The notes under the pieces: generated by a model
The model's input: only the letters and a program-made list of their open reading frames with translations
Told to the model about the DNA's origin: nothing
The model's database searches: none
NCBI GenBank assembly: GCA_030431255.1
Contig: JAUIJL010000022.1
Location: 83,583 to 147,582 of the forward strand
From: Thermoanaerobaculia bacterium
GTDB taxonomy: Bacteria > Acidobacteriota > Thermoanaerobaculia > Multivoradales > J023
Length of the DNA stretch: 64,000 nucleotides
Direction of reading: 5' to 3'
In this document: one piece after another, positions 59,459-64,000 of the stretch
How the letters are laid out: every line of letters starts with the position of its first letter
Numbering within the stretch: the stretch's first letter is position 1
Made by a program: the position numbers and the translations under genes

Positions 59459-61726
59459 GTGCTGAGATCTCAACCCTCCCCAGCCCCAAGGCCTCCGCGA
59501 TTTTCGGCCTGTCACGGGCGCGTCCGATCCAAGGCTGTTCAATCCAAGGCCGGGCTCTTGCTCTCGGTCTTGATCTGCGTGTTCTCTACCGGCCCGAGCC
59601 CGGCCTGGGCAGACTCCAAAACACCCGATGATCAGCAGCCCAATTCCGCTAGCTCGCAGCTCAGGAATCAGCGTCGCGCGGTAGGAACGGCCGAAAGGGT
59701 GAATTTCGCCCCGCACCCCGCGGGGCTGAGCGGCTTTCGAGCCGAACGACCTTGGCAGCACACCGTGAGCCGACCCGGCGCCGCGTTTCTCAAACCCCGC
59801 TTCACCCGAGTCGACTTGAAACCCGGCCATATCTTGCGAATCCTCGACGCTCAAGGGCGAGAAATCGAGAGTATCACCGGCCAGGGACCGAGCCTCGGCG
59901 AGTCCTTCTGGGGCCTTTCCGTGCCCGGAGACCAAATGACCCTGCGGCTCGACATGGCGAGCTCCAGAGACACCTACGAGCATCCGCCCTTTCGGCTCGA
60001 GCAGCTGGTAGTGGGAGACACCGAGGTGATGTCGTCCTTCTTGCCGTCGTGGACCGACCCTCAGCTACCCGCCGCCGCCAAGAGCATCTGCGAGCCCGCC
60101 GAATTCACGGACGCCATTTGCCACCAAGGAGACGGCCCCCGCTGGACCAACGCCCAAGCCACCGCCGGGATTTTGGAGATCGTCGGAGACCAAGCCTTTT
60201 TCTGCACCGGGGTCAACGTTTCGCCGCGGAACCTGGTGTTGACCACCGAAAGCTGCCTGGCCGACACGGCTGCGTGTGAAAACGCCGAATTCATCTTCGG
60301 TCATTATCGGGAATCCTGTGGCTCCGGTGACGTATCCCCGGCATGGCAGTCCTACCGCTGTTTGGAAACCGTGGCGTCCTCACCCTTCGACAACCAATGC
60401 GAGCCGGAAGCCGGGCGTTTGGATTTCTCCCTCCATCGCATCGACGGTGAAGCCGCCGTCACCTGGGGTTACGCAGACCCCGACCCGACGCCGCTCAGCT
60501 CCGGAGAAGGCCTCTACATTTTTCAGCACGCCGATGGTCGGCCCCTCGAGCTGAGCGAGGGCAGCGGCGCGGACGTGGTGGTGGACGGACAGACCCTTCG
60601 CTACTTCGGCTCCCTCGACACCGAAAGCTCCAGTGTCGGAGCGCCGGTCTTCCGCGATTCCGATGACCGCCTGGTGGCCCTGCACCATTGCGGCGGCTGC
60701 GCATCTCCGGGTTTGGGAAATCGGGGAGTGATGATGTCGGATATCGAGCCTTTGATCGCCCCGTTCCTATGTGAAGCCGGCGTGACCCTCGAGCCCATCG
60801 CGTCCGACGACTTCTCCCCCGTCTCCGGCAACGGCGACTCCGTGCTCGATCCCGGCGAGACCTGGCAGCTCGTCCCGCGCGTGCTCAACGCCGCTTGCAC
60901 CGCCAACGCCGGCACGATTACCGCCGATTTTCAGGCCAACGTCGGCTCCGTGCCGATCACCTTGCTCGATGCCACCTCGACTTTTGGGGATCTGAACGCC
61001 GGGGCTTCCGGAAACGGCACGCCGATTCGATTCACGGTCGGCGCGGGCCAAAGCTGCGACGGCGAAGTCGTCCTCGACCTGGTGTCGATCACCGCCAATG
61101 AAGGCGCCTTCTCCGGCGAGCCCGCCTACGCCTCAAAAGAAATCGGCGAGGTGCCCACGTCAACTTTGCTGAGCGAAGGCTTCGACAGCGGCATCCCCAT
61201 GACCTGGGCCGTCGACCACCAAGGGACCGGCGTGGGCGAGGGCTCCACTTGGACCACCGACGATCCGGGACAGCGAGACCTCTTCCCCTCGGCCTTCGCA
61301 ATCGTCGACTCGGAATTCCTCGGCCCCGGCCTGACCATGGACGAAAGCCTGATCACCCCGATCATCGACACCACGGGTTTTTCGAATCTCACCCTGAAAT
61401 TCGACCATCAATTCCGCTGGTTCAACGGCGAAATGGACGAAAAAGCCGACGTCGAGGTCCGCTCATCGGCCACCTCCGGTGCTTGGACCCAGGTCGTGAG
61501 ATTCCAGGGCGCAGACGCCCTCGGCTCCGAGCAAGCGGACCTCAGCGCCTCAGGCGCCGCCGACCTCCAGATCCGGTTCCGCTACTTCGATGCCGAATGG
61601 GAATGGTGGTGGGCAATCGACCAAGTCGAGCTGCTGGGTGACAACGGCAGAATGTGTTTCACCGGCATCTTCGCCGACGGATTCGAATCCGAGAACACCG
61701 CCGCCTGGAGCCGGACGGTTCCTTGA
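59459..61726 (+). CDS. Secreted trypsin-fold protein with C-terminal DGFESENTAAWS motif
   Basis: Protease-like region 60150-60780; C-terminal GIFADGFESENTAAWSRTVP; start uncertain. Confidence 0.75.
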   Translation: MLRSQPSPAPRPPRFSACHGRVRSKAVQSKAGLLLSVLICVFSTGPSPAWADSKTPDDQQPNSASSQLRNQRRAVGTAERVNFAPHPAGLSGFRAERPWQHTVSRPGAAFLKPRFTRVDLKPGHILRILDAQGREIESITGQGPSLGESFWGLSVPGDQMTLRLDMASSRDTYEHPPFRLEQLVVGDTEVMSSFLPSWTDPQLPAAAKSICEPAEFTDAICHQGDGPRWTNAQATAGILEIVGDQAFFCTGVNVSPRNLVLTTESCLADTAACENAEFIFGHYRESCGSGDVSPAWQSYRCLETVASSPFDNQCEPEAGRLDFSLHRIDGEAAVTWGYADPDPTPLSSGEGLYIFQHADGRPLELSEGSGADVVVDGQTLRYFGSLDTESSSVGAPVFRDSDDRLVALHHCGGCASPGLGNRGVMMSDIEPLIAPFLCEAGVTLEPIASDDFSPVSGNGDSVLDPGETWQLVPRVLNAACTANAGTITADFQANVGSVPITLLDATSTFGDLNAGASGNGTPIRFTVGAGQSCDGEVVLDLVSITANEGAFSGEPAYASKEIGEVPTSTLLSEGFDSGIPMTWAVDHQGTGVGEGSTWTTDDPGQRDLFPSAFAIVDSEFLGPGLTMDESLITPIIDTTGFSNLTLKFDHQFRWFNGEMDEKADVEVRSSATSGAWTQVVRFQGADALGSEQADLSASGAADLQIRFRYFDAEWEWWWAIDQVELLGDNGRMCFTGIFADGFESENTAAWSRTVP

Positions 61727-61734
61727 AAGGGACA

Positions 61735-62157
61735 CTACTCAATCCCGAAAACAAACCTCACTCGTTCAGGGCTGCCCAACCTACCCGAGAGATAGTCCAT
61801 CAGGCCTATGACCAACAAGGCCGCAACGCTGAGCTCTTCTCGGCGAATATTTAGGTGGGCCAAGGCCAAGTGGATTTCCGAAGCGTTGAGCCAGCTGATC
61901 TGCTCACTGGAATAGGAGAAAAAAAGCTCTTCGTAAATTTGATCCGACATGGGAGTGGGAAGCCCACGAGGTCGGAATAGCGGACTCTCTCCTTCATTCG
62001 ACCTGAATCCTGAGATGGCAGCGAAGAAGCGGTAGTCTTTTCCACCCCGCAAATCCACGTAGCGATCAAGTGGGATGACCCGTCCGGTCTTCACCGAGAA
62101 CGGCTTTTCCAAAGTTCTGTCGTCGTATTCGAGAAAACCGTCGATGCCACTACCCAT
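61735..62157 (-). CDS. Immunity-like protein 2 (paralog of 62150-62590)
   Basis: Shares RGLP-P-S ... SW(L/V) ... GxERVR pattern with the neighbouring gene. Confidence 0.6.
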   Translation of the reverse strand: MGSGIDGFLEYDDRTLEKPFSVKTGRVIPLDRYVDLRGGKDYRFFAAISGFRSNEGESPLFRPRGLPTPMSDQIYEELFFSYSSEQISWLNASEIHLALAHLNIRREELSVAALLVIGLMDYLSGRLGSPERVRFVFGIE

Positions 62158-62590
62158 GTTTCTCTCCCGGAACAACGCAGTACAACAGACGTACACGCTC
62201 TCTTCCCACCTGGAGCGCCAAGATCTTCATCGCCTTTAATAAGAGACCGGTTCCGATATCGACTTGTTCAGGATCAATCTGACATTCCCTCAGATGCTCT
62301 TGAAGCTCGAGATGCGAAACCCAGCTGAGGTGCGCCGCCTGAGACGACAACCTTTGTTTGAGCTCGCGTAGCGCCCATGGCGAGACGGGATCTGGTAGCC
62401 CTCTAGCAGGAAATGACCGCAGAAGCTTCAACAATAAGGGGCTGCATTCTTCGCGTAAAGCCCGATAAGAGGTGAATGGCAAAGCCTGGTCTGGCACCTT
62501 GAAAGGCCGCTCCCCTTCGTTGCCGCCACAGACTTCGTCGTACTCAATAACAGCCTCTAGAACATACAAGTCTTCTGGGAAGGTACTCAC
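62150..62590 (-). CDS. Immunity-like protein 1, start overlaps RHS stop
   Basis: GTGA overlap with RHS gene; no recognised family. Confidence 0.6.
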   Translation of the reverse strand: MSTFPEDLYVLEAVIEYDEVCGGNEGERPFKVPDQALPFTSYRALREECSPLLLKLLRSFPARGLPDPVSPWALRELKQRLSSQAAHLSWVSHLELQEHLRECQIDPEQVDIGTGLLLKAMKILALQVGRERVRLLYCVVPGEKHG

Positions 62591-63861
62591 CTTTTCCAGC
62601 CTTTCATGGGCAGCACCCTAATGATTACGTTGTTCGTTTGCTGGATTTGCTTGAGAGTCCTGAGAAAAGACGGAGAGACTAGACCACTCCGGTTTTCGGG
62701 AATCGCTACGACTAAGACTCTCGCCTTAACTGCCGACCCAGGGATAGTAGGAAGATCTTGATGCGATTTTTTCGGCCGGAAGCTCGGATGCCTTCCAAGA
62801 TCATCCGCAACTTTGCTGATTTGGTGTAGAAGGTTTGAGGACTTGCGATTGGCTTGATAGGTCTTGAAGGAAGTCACGGTCCCATCGCGATAGTCGTCCA
62901 TATCCCGATACGCGGTTGCGTTTGCACCGAATTTGCGTTCAAGAAAGCCACCTGGTTCGTTCGGGCCAGCGGGAACGGCTTCGGAATTCCTTAGAATAGC
63001 CCTGATTCCTGAATCGACGAAGGCAAAAGCTAAGGCGGACAGTGCTCCAGCCAGCTCAATTCGAGCTTGATGATTTACGTAAAGTAGCGTGGCGCGACCG
63101 ATTGTAAGAACAGTGCTACGGTAGGCAGTGATTGCAACCGACTGAATGCCGGCAGCAACGCCACGGACTGCATTCGCAAAGGCCTGGCTTACCAGAGACT
63201 CGGCTCCGTTGGGGTCAACTCGATTCAGAGGATCCAACTCAGAGTAGACATAATCATTGAAGCTCAACGGGCGAAAACGCTCACCTTCCCACGGGTCGAC
63301 CGATCTAAATCGACCTGCCCCGAAATCCAGCCACCGTACCCGGTGGTATCCCAATCCCGCCGCCGACTTCGGCTGGCCAGTAAATCCATAATCCTGACTC
63401 GACACTCCCAAGCTTCTCCCGAACGCGGAGTAATCCAACCGCTCCACCATCCCGCCCAACGCATCCGTCAACCCGCGGACGCTCCCTAGGCCGTCTAAGT
63501 GGTAGTGAAGATCCTCGGATCCGGCACGGCTGAGGCCGAGCAATTGGTCGCCTGCTCGCACGTAGACCGCTTTAGGGTCTCCTGCGCGGAATTCCGTGAC
63601 GACATGACTCAGCCAACCGCTGTCGTCCACCAGATAGCCCGTGGTGTCGGTCTGACCGCCGACCGTCTCCGTGCTTTTCACCCGATTGCCGTTGACGTCG
63701 TAGGTGGTCTCGACTTTGACGCCTTTGGTGGTCTCCACTTCCAGTAGGCGATCCTCGGACCACCATTGATAGGACCGTCCCGGCTCCGGCCAGATCTCCG
63801 GCTGTTTCTTGATCCGACCGCCGCGATCCCACTCGACCCGCTGGCCGTTGTGTTGGACCAT
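62587..63861 (-). CDS. RHS-repeat C-terminal protein with nuclease-like toxin tip (5' end uncertain)
   Basis: YDVNGNRVKSTE, YHLDGLGSVRGLTDALG, GYHRVRWLDFGAGRFRSVDPWEG, NRVDPNGAE boundary, then unrelated tip; frame open upstream to window end. Confidence 0.85.
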   Translation of the reverse strand: MVQHNGQRVEWDRGGRIKKQPEIWPEPGRSYQWWSEDRLLEVETTKGVKVETTYDVNGNRVKSTETVGGQTDTTGYLVDDSGWLSHVVTEFRAGDPKAVYVRAGDQLLGLSRAGSEDLHYHLDGLGSVRGLTDALGGMVERLDYSAFGRSLGVSSQDYGFTGQPKSAAGLGYHRVRWLDFGAGRFRSVDPWEGERFRPLSFNDYVYSELDPLNRVDPNGAESLVSQAFANAVRGVAAGIQSVAITAYRSTVLTIGRATLLYVNHQARIELAGALSALAFAFVDSGIRAILRNSEAVPAGPNEPGGFLERKFGANATAYRDMDDYRDGTVTSFKTYQANRKSSNLLHQISKVADDLGRHPSFRPKKSHQDLPTIPGSAVKARVLVVAIPENRSGLVSPSFLRTLKQIQQTNNVIIRVLPMKGWKR

Positions 63862-64000
63862 GCGGTCCCGGCTGTCGTACCGGGTATAACCAAAGGCACC
63901 GCACCGGAATCTTGAATTCCGAGCTTTTGTTGGGCTCTTGTAACCGAGCCCGGGGCAAAGGTGGGCAGAGGGAAAGAATTCAGAGTGGGAAGGATCGTTC

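Overview
High-GC bacterial chromosomal window, mostly ordinary core genes. No rRNA, CRISPR array, prophage or recognisable transposase was seen. The 'DGFESGD(T/L)SAW'-like motifs and the gene mix suggest an Acidobacteriota/Thermoanaerobaculia-type genome (inference). Main blocks: two ABC-2 exporter modules; an ECF sigma / FecR-domain pair; truA-uppS-cdsA; TorD-like chaperone, MocR-type regulator and PLP decarboxylase; a duplicated HAD phosphatase bracketing an orphan gene; a lone ParD-like antitoxin; a molybdopterin oxidoreductase with a fused FeS-NrfD partner; uvrD/pcrA-glmS-glmU-yvcK; mglA-mglB; GGDEF and ApbE-like genes; gltA; a cold-shock-domain gene overlapping mobA; tRNA-Leu(GAG); secG-tpiA-pgk-gap; a histidine kinase / sigma-54 activator pair followed by a sigma-54-like promoter and a His-rich secreted protein; an XPB-type helicase; a protease-like protein lacking catalytic residues; and an RHS C-terminal toxin candidate followed by two related immunity-like genes. 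The strongest leads are the RHS/double-immunity cassette, the sigma-54 His-rich envelope system, and recurring 15-bp-period tandem repeats inside unrelated genes. All family names come from reading the translations by eye; no database search was run.
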